A DNA stretch of 64,000 bases from Enterococcus sp. 9E7_DIV0242 (GTDB taxonomy: Bacteria > Bacillota > Bacilli > Lactobacillales > Enterococcaceae): NCBI RefSeq assembly GCF_002140975.2, contig NZ_CP147247.1, forward strand, positions 2,082,501-2,146,500, written 5' to 3'. The position numbers were made by a program, and so were the translations under genes. Positions 20,683 through 29,335 of the stretch are shown here, piece after piece (position 1 is the stretch's first letter; every line of letters begins with the position of its first letter). Under the pieces are notes generated by a model. That model saw only the letters and a list, made by a program, of their open reading frames with translations. It ran no database searches and was not told the DNA's origin.

Positions 20683-23600
20683 TTATATCCTCTCTTTCTT
20701 CGTATACTTATAGGCAATGACAAACAGTACTAAGGCTATTCCTAAAAGACTGCTTAGCCTTAAAATCTCTCCTGTTTCCGGAAGCCTACCAAATGGTTTT
20801 TCTCCCATACTTAGTGGTTTTAAGGTAACGATATTAGAAGGTGTTTCTTTCCCATTAACAAGTAATTGCAGTTGATTTTTAAATGTCTGGCCTTGGTGGT
20901 CAGCAGCATATTTATAGGTAGTCGTAATCATCCAACATAATGTGCTTCGTTCAATTTTTTCAGCATATTCAGTGTGTATAGTTAAATCAATTTGCTGACC
21001 GTTAACAGAAACAGAACTATGCTTTGTGATATCTCGCCCTTCTTCATCGTAGACATTTGAGCTGACATAAGTAAATCCTGTTGGTAAGCGATCAGTGATT
21101 TGCAACGGGCTTTTTTTCTCATTGTCGCCAACATAAGCAAGTCCTTTGAATACAATGTTTTCCTCTGCTTTCAAAAGATCATAGTGCTCGACTTCCTTAC
21201 CATCCTCTTTAACGATTGACTTTACAATACTATTTTCGGTAATTTTTCTATTCTTTATCGGTAACATTTCTGTAGATTCAGGTAATACTTCAGGTTCAGC
21301 TTCTTTTGATAGGTAGCTCTTATTCGACTTGTTTTCTGTAAAACCATTTTCAAATAATTGAATTTCATGCACAGGTTCATTCGTAACTGGATTATAAATA
21401 AACGGAAACTGCTCTGTGTTGAGTTGGTATCCGGCTTTAGTAGAGATTTCCTGGACATAGTATTGCTGTCCTGAAATTAGAATACCTTTGTATGCTCCGA
21501 TGCCCTTTTTTATTTCGATTGTAGATACTAATGTATCTGCCTTGATTATCAGATCTTCCACCTTATAATCCTTTGCATGATACAGACCAAAAGTAGCACC
21601 ATCTGACGCCTCAAACAATTCATTTTCCTGTTCAAACACTTTATTGATAATAATTTCCACTTCTTGTAGTTCATTTTCTTGATTCGCAGTGGCTTTTAAC
21701 TCAGTGCTGCTATTAGCTTTCAAGGCAACGATAATCGGCTCCATATCTAGCTGAATACCAGCTGGTGCAGCAACTTCCACAAAGGAATATTCTCCTGGAT
21801 AAAGATTCTTTATAGTTGCCTGTCCTTTCTCATTCGTCGTAATCTTTCCATAGTCCTGTCCCGTTTTCGCGATTACTTCTCCGTTTGGAAGTATAATATC
21901 TTTATGTGCATTTACCTGATAAGTAACACCTTCTTGTGGCCGCTTTTCCCAAATCAGCGGGTCTTCTTCAATCGACTTTTCTTTTGTTTCCTTGATACCA
22001 ACCAGTTGCTTTGTTACTTTATTGATCGTGATCGATCCTTTAGGTAATTTTGTCGTGTTCTCTACTTCGTTGGTTTTCTGTGATTGTTTGTTAATTGAGG
22101 TACTGCCGCTATTTTCAATTCTCTCTTTATCGCCAATTTCTTGGTTCACTTTCGTTTTGATTTGAAGAGTATAGGTTTCATTCTTCATCGTCATATTTTT
22201 TAAAAATGCCGCGTCCCCAGTAAAAATGACTGTATGACTGTTTTTGTCATAGCTGATTTTCTCTGCTTTGATTTCCTTACCATCCTTTAAGATTTTCGCA
22301 GATAAAAACGATACTTGTGAAGGCAACGGATCATTAAAAGAAAATTCCGTGTATTTAGATGTAGTATCTTTATTTAACTCATTTACGGGTTGATCAATTT
22401 CATATATCAGAACCTCTCCTTGAAGAACTTCTTTCTTATTGATATCCTTACCATTTTCATCAACAACTCGCTTAATTGGTTTCGGAAGCTTGGATTGAGG
22501 AATTTCTGTTACTGTAGTATTTGATTCTTTTGCAGTTCCATCAATGGTTACCTGCGCTGTATTATTCAATAGAACCATACCATCAGAAAATGACAGTACT
22601 ATATCCTTCCCAATTTTTGCATGAATCACTGTTGTATAGTAATGGTTATAAAAATTTGCACTTTTTAATGTAGCTTCTTTAGCTGTATAACTTACTACAT
22701 TGTCGGCTATAGATAAATCAAATAACTCCTTACAGTCCTTCCCCGTTTCGTCTTCGATAGTAACTTTTTGAACCTCGAATATCGGGTCTAAAATATCTTT
22801 GAACTTATAGCTTTTATAATGGAAGTCTTCATATTCATCTGGTACTTGATGAACAACTGTATAAATTTGCGTCTCATTACGATCGATCAACGTATTCTTA
22901 TCAAGTAGCGTTTCATCTGAATCACTATTCTTTTTTACAGGTGATAATGTTTCTGTTTTCAAAGGTTTTTTTGCAATATAGCCAAAGTACGCTCCTTGGT
23001 ATCCGGTATCACCTATATGATCTTTTTCAAAATTCAATGTTTCATAATCCCAACCTAACAATGTTTTGTCCACACACCATTTGAATCGAAAAGAATTCTG
23101 CTCACTATAAAGAAATGTAAACGTAGCAAACAAGTCTTCATTTTCAGCACCGGTGCCCGTACTGTCAAAAAATTTATACTCTCCATTGATGTTTTCATAA
23201 TTGATCCAATTATCAGTAGCGGCAACATAAATTTTATCAATAGCATTTGTTGTTTCTTTAGAAAATTGTACCCCTTGTCCGGCATCAATATCATTGATTG
23301 TCATAAATCCCGATACTTTAACCGGCAAACCTGTTGCATGGTCAATGAACTCCCATAACTGATCAACAAATTCGTATCCTTGGGCAAAATGGCTGATATC
23401 CTCTTTGGAATAGGAGATATACCCCTGATATTTTGAAAATTGATGCCAGTCTTTGATAGTGATCTTCAAATCAATTGTTTTACCATCATAGCTCCCGACA
23501 TTTGAGTATATTACCCCATTCTTTCCTTTTAGATCAGCAGTTGGGCGCATAGAGAAATAACCTTCCTCTTTTCCGTCTCCCCATATGTTTTTTGTATTGC

Positions 23601-23817
23601 TCCACCCTGTTCCAAAAGTGCTGACCTTCGTCACTCCATTTGTGTACTTCGCAATAAAGCTGTACTTGCTTGAGATGACTTCCGAATTGTTGGGAATCGA
23701 AACATTAGGCGCATCTAAGATAGATGCTGCATCAACTACTCTTCCGCCTGCCCCCATACCAAATAACAAAAATAATAATCCGAAAAAAATCTGATAAAGC
23801 TTGTTTCTATTGTTCAC
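20683..23817 (-). CDS. LPXTG-anchored multidomain surface adhesin with isopeptide-type domains
   Basis: About 1044 residues from the GTG chosen here, which sits six bases after GAGGGG; an ATG 21 bases upstream overlaps that site. Numbers below count from that ATG. A signal peptide ends near VDAASILD. Residues 40-300 are a putative ligand-binding head. Residues 305-445, 450-595 and 860-1005 look like fimbrial isopeptide (D2-type) domains, and 600-720 and 728-835 look like SpaA/Cna-B domains. LPETG at 1019-1023 is followed by a hydrophobic helix and KKERI, a standard sortase signal. It is the first gene of the conjugation-like operon and may promote cell contact. Confidence 0.88.
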   Translation of the reverse strand: MNNRNKLYQIFFGLLFLLFGMGAGGRVVDAASILDAPNVSIPNNSEVISSKYSFIAKYTNGVTKVSTFGTGWSNTKNIWGDGKEEGYFSMRPTADLKGKNGVIYSNVGSYDGKTIDLKITIKDWHQFSKYQGYISYSKEDISHFAQGYEFVDQLWEFIDHATGLPVKVSGFMTINDIDAGQGVQFSKETTNAIDKIYVAATDNWINYENINGEYKFFDSTGTGAENEDLFATFTFLYSEQNSFRFKWCVDKTLLGWDYETLNFEKDHIGDTGYQGAYFGYIAKKPLKTETLSPVKKNSDSDETLLDKNTLIDRNETQIYTVVHQVPDEYEDFHYKSYKFKDILDPIFEVQKVTIEDETGKDCKELFDLSIADNVVSYTAKEATLKSANFYNHYYTTVIHAKIGKDIVLSFSDGMVLLNNTAQVTIDGTAKESNTTVTEIPQSKLPKPIKRVVDENGKDINKKEVLQGEVLIYEIDQPVNELNKDTTSKYTEFSFNDPLPSQVSFLSAKILKDGKEIKAEKISYDKNSHTVIFTGDAAFLKNMTMKNETYTLQIKTKVNQEIGDKERIENSGSTSINKQSQKTNEVENTTKLPKGSITINKVTKQLVGIKETKEKSIEEDPLIWEKRPQEGVTYQVNAHKDIILPNGEVIAKTGQDYGKITTNEKGQATIKNLYPGEYSFVEVAAPAGIQLDMEPIIVALKANSSTELKATANQENELQEVEIIINKVFEQENELFEASDGATFGLYHAKDYKVEDLIIKADTLVSTIEIKKGIGAYKGILISGQQYYVQEISTKAGYQLNTEQFPFIYNPVTNEPVHEIQLFENGFTENKSNKSYLSKEAEPEVLPESTEMLPIKNRKITENSIVKSIVKEDGKEVEHYDLLKAEENIVFKGLAYVGDNEKKSPLQITDRLPTGFTYVSSNVYDEEGRDITKHSSVSVNGQQIDLTIHTEYAEKIERSTLCWMITTTYKYAADHQGQTFKNQLQLLVNGKETPSNIVTLKPLSMGEKPFGRLPETGEILRLSSLLGIALVLFVIAYKYTKKERI

Positions 23818-23993
23818 ACTGGTCCCCTCTTTTCTCATGCTTAATCGTTTCAGTCTTTTCTTATCAAATCCATTGGAAATAAAACTGACTTCTAATGTTT
23901 CTTAGTAAAATCTCCTCTCGTTAATAAAGTACTAAAATTTTGCTATTCTTCATTTTTTCTCTCAGTCATTTCTATGTAATTTTTCCAAAATAA
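23818..23993. other. upstream region of the adhesin/conjugation operon
   Basis: About 175 bases of AT-rich sequence between the adhesin start and the terminator of the DMT permease gene. The operon promoter should lie here, but I could not single out a convincing -35/-10 pair. No integrase or attachment-site-like repeat matching the left flank was noticed. Confidence 0.4.
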
Positions 23994-24042
23994 AAAAGCT
24001 TCACAGAACTTATACGTTGTGTATAAATTCTATGAAGCTTTT
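23994..24042 (-). terminator. terminator of the DMT permease gene
   Basis: Long hairpin with AAAAGCTTCA...TGAAGCTTTT outer arms and TTATAC/GTATAA inner arms, followed by a T-run on the minus strand. It begins about 30 bases after the stop codon. Confidence 0.9.
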
Positions 24043-24071
24043 CGATTGTATTCTGTTTTATGATTCTTTAT

Positions 24072-24932
24072 CTAGCCAACTACCATACAGAGTGTACCAA
24101 TAACAATCAATATCAATCCCAGCATAGCCTTTATCGTTAATTTTTCTCTAAAGATAAGGTACGCAAAAAATACCGTGACCACAATACTTAATTTATCAAT
24201 AGCAACAACCGTGCTTGTTTGTCCATCCTGTAATGCGCGATAATAGCACAACCAAGATGCTCCTGTAGCCAAACCTGATAAAAAGATGAAAAAGAGTTCT
24301 CGTTTGTTAATCCTTTTCATTTTTACACTTTTTTTCGTAAAGAAAACCATTAACCAAGCCATAATTAAAACAACCGTTGTTCGTATTGCCGTACCCAAAT
24401 TAGATTCTACGCCGTCAATTCCAATTTTTCCTAACACTGTCGTCAAACTAGCAAAGAGTGCTGAAACGCCCGCATAAAGAACCCAAGATTTATTTTTTAC
24501 ACTATTTTCAACTGATTGCTTTTTCACCATCATTAAGGTTCCACAAGCAATCAAAATAATCGCCGTTGATTTCATTATAGTCAACTGCTCGCCTAAAAAA
24601 ATGAACGCGAACACTAAAGTAAGCACTATACTCGATTTATCAATAACAGCTACCTTGTTTACTTCACCTATCTGAAGCGCTCGAAAATAACATAGCCATG
24701 ACGCCCCTGTAGAGATTCCTGATAAGATTAGAAATGCCCATGTGCGAACAGATAGTTCTGATAATGTACTCTGAGATTCAACAATTAGAACCATCAGCCA
24801 TGAAAGAATCAGCACAACAATCGTTCGAAGTGCCGTTGCTAATGTTGAATTTGTTTCTTTAATTCCAGCTTTTGCTAATATAGATGTGAACCCTGCAAAC
24901 AACGCTGAAAGAGCTGCATAAATAATCCACAT
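24072..24932 (-). CDS. EamA/DMT family permease
   Basis: 286 residues, ten predicted transmembrane helices made of two tandem EamA repeats: TGASWLCYFRALQIG in the first and TGASWLCYYRALQDG in the second are clear internal copies. This group exports metabolites or drugs; the substrate cannot be told. The start is ATG behind GGGAGG (four-base spacing). A GTG 18 bases further upstream lacks a ribosome binding site. It is monocistronic, ending in a strong terminator, and is unrelated in type to the conjugation operon beside it. Confidence 0.87.
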   Translation of the reverse strand: MWIIYAALSALFAGFTSILAKAGIKETNSTLATALRTIVVLILSWLMVLIVESQSTLSELSVRTWAFLILSGISTGASWLCYFRALQIGEVNKVAVIDKSSIVLTLVFAFIFLGEQLTIMKSTAIILIACGTLMMVKKQSVENSVKNKSWVLYAGVSALFASLTTVLGKIGIDGVESNLGTAIRTTVVLIMAWLMVFFTKKSVKMKRINKRELFFIFLSGLATGASWLCYYRALQDGQTSTVVAIDKLSIVVTVFFAYLIFREKLTIKAMLGLILIVIGTLCMVVG

Positions 24933-25076
24933 ACTTCCTCCCAGTATCACAGAAGCATCTTTCGCTTCCGCATTTCCTTCTATTTAATGATAGCACAGGA
25001 AAACTCTTAAAAAATTCCATATGTCAAAAAAAGCCGCAAAGTCAAAAGAGCATTTGCCTGCAGATACCACTCATTT

Positions 25077-25117
25077 AAAAGAGAGAAAAGTCATTTTCTC
25101 AACTTTTCTCTCTTTTT
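25077..25117. terminator. terminator after the small acidic protein gene
   Basis: AAAAGAGAGAAAAGT and its complement around a short loop, with T-tracts on either side. It starts about 50 bases after the stop of the minus-strand gene. Confidence 0.85.
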
Positions 25118-25166
25118 TATATCACAATACTCTTTAATGCTTCATAGATTATTCGCTTACTAATAT

Positions 25167-25403
25167 TTAATCCCCTACATCAAAAGCCTTTTTCACAATA
25201 AATGCCGTTCCATCATCAGAACCTTCTTTGACATCTGAAATATCGAACAGCAAATGCTCTCCATTTTCTGGATCTTCCACAACAATCAGCTGCCCTTTCA
25301 GCTTTCGATTATCGTACTCGATTTGGGCCATTCTCATTAATTCCTTTTCGTCTTTGCTTGCAGCAATTGCATTCCCTAGATTAAAAAAGATTGTTTCTTC
25401 CAT
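25167..25403 (-). CDS. small acidic protein of unknown function
   Basis: 78 residues. It begins MEETIFFNLGNAIAASKDE and ends FIVKKAFDVGD, is acidic and soluble, and has no cysteine or membrane segment. The layout (helical start, then QLIVVEDPENGEHLLFDIS beta-hairpin) is that of a compact cytosolic domain. I cannot assign a family. A strong AGGAGGGA precedes the ATG and a clear terminator follows, which support a real gene. Confidence 0.75.
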   Translation of the reverse strand: MEETIFFNLGNAIAASKDEKELMRMAQIEYDNRKLKGQLIVVEDPENGEHLLFDISDVKEGSDDGTAFIVKKAFDVGD

Positions 25404-25768
25404 GAGTAATCCCTCCTGTCTTTGTACTTCTATTTTACCATGCCAGGAGAAATGTAGCAGTTTATATGTGGTACTAATCAGAACTTACCAAAAAAATTAT
25501 TTCATCTACTGGATGCACACACAGGAAGTAGCTCTCTTTTTTTTTCTAGTTTATCACTCGTTCTAATCGATTGAACAATACCAGTAATCATACCTTCAAA
25601 AGAAAAAAAGATCTCTCAGCGATTTTCATTAGAATAGGGCAACTAAGTGTTTATTCTCTCTCGTAAGTAACATAGGAGGAATAAATTGAATCCCATACTA
25701 TGAAATAGTTTCTATAAACCAACATATAAAATAAGTAGGCATTTTTAGTCATTGAACATTTGCCAAAC
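25404..25768. other. gene-poor gap between the small acidic protein gene and the tRNA terminator
   Basis: About 365 bases of AT-rich sequence. Only short open frames without a good ribosome binding site are present. It should include the promoter of the small acidic protein gene; no other structure is seen. Confidence 0.5.
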
Positions 25769-25812
25769 AAAAAAAAGAGAATGCGCATTCCGTCTTCGAA
25801 ACGTCCGAAGAC
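25769..25812 (-). terminator. double hairpin terminator of tRNA-Lys
   Basis: Downstream of the tRNA on the minus strand, GTCTTCG pairs with CGAAGAC. Next comes GAATGCGCATTC, a perfect 12-base palindrome, and then TCTTTTTTTT. The last hairpin plus T-tract is a standard terminator. Confidence 0.75.
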
Positions 25813-25849
25813 GCCGACAGAATACCATTCTCGTGGGTTTGGCACCCAA

Positions 25850-25922
<73 letters not shown>

Positions 25923-25937
25923 AAACAATACTTTACT

Positions 25938-25966
25938 ATTGTAGCACCAGAGTCTTACATATTCAA
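25938..25966 (-). promoter_or_regulatory. tRNA-Lys promoter
   Basis: TTGAAT (25961-25966), a 17-base spacer and TACAAT with TGn extension (TGCTACAAT; 25938-25943). It ends 15 bases before the mature tRNA start. Confidence 0.75.
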
Positions 25967-26044
25967 GTGAAATATTAGATAAATTTCAATCCAACATTCC
26001 TCTCATGTTTTCTGTCTCTTTTACCTACTACTCGTCCTATCTTA

Positions 26045-26087
26045 AGCGAGGCAACAAGGATTATCAAGCATCGACTTGTTGCTCGCT
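26045..26087. other. stable hairpin downstream of the feo operon
   Basis: AGCGAG-CAACAAG and its near-perfect complement enclose a 16-base loop. On the feo-transcribed (minus) strand no T-tract follows; on the plus strand the downstream sequence is T-rich (CTTGTCTTTCTTTT). It may mark the 3' end of feo mRNA or be a plus-strand terminator. Confidence 0.4.
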
Positions 26088-26133
26088 CTTGTCTTTCTTT
26101 TGGCGGCTACAGTGCCATTTTATTGTTTGATTC

Positions 26134-26265
26134 TTAAGATTCCTGTTCTTTCTTTACCGGACAGGTTGTATGACAGTCAGAGCAATTCTGCCCTTTTTTG
26201 ATTCGAGCGTACACGACATAGCCGGCACTGCCAAAAATAATCATACTTAAAATAATTGTTGCCAT
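26134..26265 (-). CDS. FeoB-associated Cys-rich membrane protein
   Basis: 43 residues. One transmembrane segment (about residues 4-20, ILSMIIFGSAGYVVYA) is followed by ARIKKG and a cysteine cluster, NCSDCHTTC, near the C terminus. This is the pattern of the FeoB-associated Cys-rich family (PF12669 type), found directly after feoB in many Firmicutes and thought to assist ferrous iron uptake. It starts five bases after the feoB stop, with GAGGATAG inside the end of feoB as ribosome binding site. Confidence 0.85.
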   Translation of the reverse strand: MATIILSMIIFGSAGYVVYARIKKGQNCSDCHTTCPVKKEQES

Positions 26266-26270
26266 TTCAT

Positions 26271-28418
26271 CTATCCTCTTTCTACTGCTGTAAGAATCGG
26301 CAGTTCTTGATCTATAGTTTTTGGTTTTCGCACGAGCATGTAGATGATACCTGCAATCAGCGCTACGGCAATCGCTGTATTTACACCAAATGTCCCTTGT
26401 TCAAATACAACATGACCAATTTGATAAATGATGAAGCTGACTACATAAGCCAACCCACACTGATAACCAATTGCTCCAGCTAGCCATTTCAAATCTGGTA
26501 GCTCTCGACGAATCGCACCAATCGCGGCAAAGCAAGGCGCGCATAATAGATTGAATGCCAAGAATGAATAGGCAGCGACAGGTGTAAAGGCCGTCTGAAG
26601 TAAAGTCCAATATTCTTGCCCATTTTCAGAAACTTCTTCAAGATTCCCAAATAATATGCCAAAGGTACCAATCACATTTTCTTTCGCAACCAAACCTGTA
26701 ATTGTCGCCACTGCGCCACGCCAGTTACCCCAACCCAAAGGAGCAAAAATCGGTGCAATGATTCGACCAAGACCGGCAAGAATACTATTTTCTCCATCGG
26801 CTTCCTGTAATGTAAGTGTGTAGGTTGACGTAAACCAGATAATGATACTCGACACAAAAATAATCGTTCCAGCTTTTTTAGCAAAAGCTTTGCTTCTATC
26901 GTAAGAATAACGTAGGACATTTTTTAAGTGGGGCATGTGGTAAGCTGGTAGTTCCATGATAAATGGCGCTGGATCACCTGAAAACAGCTTCGTTTTCTTT
27001 AAAGCAATCCCAGAAAGAACAATGGAGCCTATCCCCAGAAAATAGGCAGACGGTGACACCCAACTGCTATTTGGAAAAAATGCACCAGCAATCAATGCGA
27101 TGATGGGTAGTTTTGCCGAGCAGGGCATAAATGTTGTAACCATAATCGTCATATGACGGTCTTTTTCATTTTCAATCGTCCGACTTGCCATAATTCCCGG
27201 TACGCCACAGCCTGTAGCAATCAACATAGGAATAAAAGATTTACCTGACAAGCCAAATTTTCTGAAAAGTCGATCCATGACAAAGGCTATTCTCGCCATA
27301 TACCCGCAATCCTCTAAGAAACCAAGACATAGGAATAATACAGCTAGCTGTGGCAAGAAGCCCAAAACAGCGCCAACACCTGCAATAATCCCATCTAAAA
27401 TCAAGCTCTGCATCCAACTAGCAACTTGCCAACTTTCAAGTAATGAGCCAACTGCTGAAGGAATGATCGCCCCGAATAGCTCCTCGTTTACCCAATCAGT
27501 CATCATTACCCCGACGGTTTGAATCGAAAGATAATAGATGAACCACATGATGACTGCAAAAATTGGCAGAGCCAACCAGCGATTCGTTACGATTTGATCA
27601 ATTTTATCACTGAACTTCAAAGTGATTTCATCTTTTTCTATAGCACACAATGCAATCAAGCGCGCAATGAATTCATAACGCTCATTAATGACAATTGTCT
27701 CACTGTCATCGCCAAAGATCTTTTCAGTAATTTGAATAATTTCTTCTACTTCTTTTTTCTGCTCTGTACTTATCGCTAGTTTTTCAGTAATGTGGATATC
27801 TCTTTCAAATAATTTGATGCTATAAAATCGGGCCTGACTCTTTGGCACAATAAAACCAATAACTTCACTAATTTCATTCAAAGCTGTTTCTAACCGCTTG
27901 TCATATTGTGGATAGTGAATTTCTTGTTTACTCTTCTTAAGCTGCAACGCTTTTTCAACTGCCTCATCCAGGTTTCTCTTTTTTATCGCGCTGATACCAA
28001 TAACTTCTGTATCCAGACTATAGGCCAGTTTTTCAAAGTTGATTTGCTTGCCCGTCTTTTCAACAATATCCATCATATTCAAACATAAAACAGTTGGAAT
28101 TCCTGATTCAATCAGCTGTGTCGTCAGATAGAGGTTTCTCTCGAGATTTGTCGCATCAATCACATTCATGAGTACGTCCGGCTGTTCTTCCAGCAAATAA
28201 TCACGGGCAATCACTTCTTCCGGTGTATAAGGAGACAGCGAATAGATACCAGGCAAATCTTGAATCAAAACGGCTTTATCCTTTTTCCATTTTCCTTCTT
28301 TACGCTCAACAGTGACCCCCGGCCAATTCCCTACATATTGGCTAGCTCCGGTCAGGCCATTGAACGCCGTCGTCTTCCCACTATTGGGATTTCCTGCTAA
28401 TGCTACTTTACACCCCAT
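26271..28418 (-). CDS. feoB: ferrous iron transport protein B
   Basis: 715 residues, full length. The N-terminal G domain has GNPNSGKTTAFN (G1), DLPGIYSLSPYT (G3) and a NMMD G4 motif. It is followed by a GDI-like helical region and a large membrane part with two Gate-type repeats (for example GLVAKENVIGT near the C-terminal half). FeoB imports Fe2+ using GTP. The gene starts three bases after feoA and is followed by the 43-residue Cys-rich protein, so the three form one operon under the Fur-box promoter upstream of feoA. Confidence 0.97.
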   Translation of the reverse strand: MGCKVALAGNPNSGKTTAFNGLTGASQYVGNWPGVTVERKEGKWKKDKAVLIQDLPGIYSLSPYTPEEVIARDYLLEEQPDVLMNVIDATNLERNLYLTTQLIESGIPTVLCLNMMDIVEKTGKQINFEKLAYSLDTEVIGISAIKKRNLDEAVEKALQLKKSKQEIHYPQYDKRLETALNEISEVIGFIVPKSQARFYSIKLFERDIHITEKLAISTEQKKEVEEIIQITEKIFGDDSETIVINERYEFIARLIALCAIEKDEITLKFSDKIDQIVTNRWLALPIFAVIMWFIYYLSIQTVGVMMTDWVNEELFGAIIPSAVGSLLESWQVASWMQSLILDGIIAGVGAVLGFLPQLAVLFLCLGFLEDCGYMARIAFVMDRLFRKFGLSGKSFIPMLIATGCGVPGIMASRTIENEKDRHMTIMVTTFMPCSAKLPIIALIAGAFFPNSSWVSPSAYFLGIGSIVLSGIALKKTKLFSGDPAPFIMELPAYHMPHLKNVLRYSYDRSKAFAKKAGTIIFVSSIIIWFTSTYTLTLQEADGENSILAGLGRIIAPIFAPLGWGNWRGAVATITGLVAKENVIGTFGILFGNLEEVSENGQEYWTLLQTAFTPVAAYSFLAFNLLCAPCFAAIGAIRRELPDLKWLAGAIGYQCGLAYVVSFIIYQIGHVVFEQGTFGVNTAIAVALIAGIIYMLVRKPKTIDQELPILTAVERG

Positions 28419-28421
28419 ACC

Positions 28422-28889
28422 TTACCCCTCTTTCTTTACCAGAACCAGTTCGGCTTCATTTTTTCTCAAGGTCAATTCATAGCCTCTAAGATTGATCTCA
28501 ATCGGATCGCCTAATGGTGCACGTTTACGAATCAAGAGCTCTGCATTTCTTGTCAATCCCATGTCCATCAGGCGACGACGGACAGCTCCTTTACCATACA
28601 CACTGATCACCTTTGCTCGTTCTCCAACCTCTAAGAGGTCTAAAGACAACCAACTTTCTTCCGACTCCATTTCCTCACTGACCATGATTCGCTTCAATAT
28701 AGCACTATCCAATGCCAATCTGCTGCTATGTAAAACAACAATTCCGTTTCCTTTAGCATAACTCACCAATGCTATCTTTGTGCCAACCAGTAAACCTAAA
28801 TCATTCAAGTGCCGCTTCATGTCTTCTGAAACATCCAACATTTTTACCGTGTACACCTTGTTTAACTCTGCGCCTGTCAAAGCAATCAT
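28422..28889 (-). CDS. feoA: FeoA protein with two tandem FeoA domains
   Basis: 155 residues made of two SH3-like FeoA domains, about twice the usual single-domain length. The first (1-75) includes MKRHLNDLGLLVGTKIALVS. The second (80-155) includes VRRRLMDMGLTRNAELLIRKRAPLGDPIEI, the classic FeoA signature. The second copy is closer to consensus; the first has lost the PLGDP-like segment. FeoA supports FeoB function. First gene of the feo operon. Confidence 0.92.
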   Translation of the reverse strand: MIALTGAELNKVYTVKMLDVSEDMKRHLNDLGLLVGTKIALVSYAKGNGIVVLHSSRLALDSAILKRIMVSEEMESEESWLSLDLLEVGERAKVISVYGKGAVRRRLMDMGLTRNAELLIRKRAPLGDPIEINLRGYELTLRKNEAELVLVKKEG

Positions 28890-29034
28890 GAGTAGCCTCC
28901 TTCTTTTTGAGCGAAACCAAGTGAATCCCTCCTCAGTTTCTTCTATATATAGTGATACTTATTTGTTTCAATTTTCCAGTCCATTTTCCCACTTCTATTT
29001 TGTGAAAAAGTTTCAACCTTTTCATCAACGAAAA

Positions 29035-29049
29035 TGAGAATCATTATCA
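29035..29049. promoter_or_regulatory. Fur box in the feo promoter
   Basis: TGAGAATCATTATCA, a 7-1-7 inverted repeat differing by one base from the classic TGATAATNATTATCA Fur box. It begins four bases after the -10 element, so bound Fur-Fe2+ would cover the transcription start. Confidence 0.8.
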
Positions 29050-29052
29050 ATA

Positions 29053-29081
29053 AGAATACTCCTAGAATAAAGGGTTGTCAA
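29053..29081 (-). promoter_or_regulatory. feoAB promoter
   Basis: TTGACA (29076-29081), a 17-base spacer and TATTCT (29053-29058) on the minus strand, directly followed by the Fur box. The leader to feoA would be about 155 bases. Confidence 0.75.
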
Positions 29082-29280
29082 TGCTCTTTCGGTTGAAAAA
29101 CAGGAAAACGGAGCATTCTTTCTAAAAATTGTGTCTCAATCAAAAATAGCCCCTATATCTTGTGTTCTTCCCTTAGGAAAATTCTGCAAAAAAATTTTAT
29201 TTTCTCTATTTATAAACGAAAAATCTTATGCTTTCCTGCATAAACTCTTGTAGCCATTGGTTTTCATAAAAATTAAAAAA
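29082..29280. other. AT-rich gap between the divergent feo and nrd promoters
   Basis: About 200 bases with no gene and no clear site beyond the feo promoter on one side and the NrdR boxes on the other. Confidence 0.5.
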
Positions 29281-29327
29281 ACACAAAACATAGTATCTAC
29301 ATCAAAAAGCGACCACAATATGTAGTG
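29281..29327 (+). promoter_or_regulatory. pair of NrdR boxes upstream of nrdH
   Basis: Two 16-base sites, ACACAAAACATAGTAT (29281-29296) and ACCACAATATGTAGTG (29312-29327), start exactly 31 bases apart, the three-helical-turn spacing typical of NrdR box pairs. The second is close to the ACACNATATNTNGTG consensus; the first is weaker. Confidence 0.75.
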
Positions 29328-29335
29328 CTTAAGTG

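Noticed and set aside
12710..24071. Integrated ICE with attachment sites.
   Set aside because: No integrase, excisionase, relaxase or matching direct repeats were found in the two flanks.
25651..25845. A 64-residue minus-strand frame next to tRNA-Lys.
   Set aside because: It overlaps the tRNA terminator hairpins, has no good ribosome binding site and no recognisable composition.
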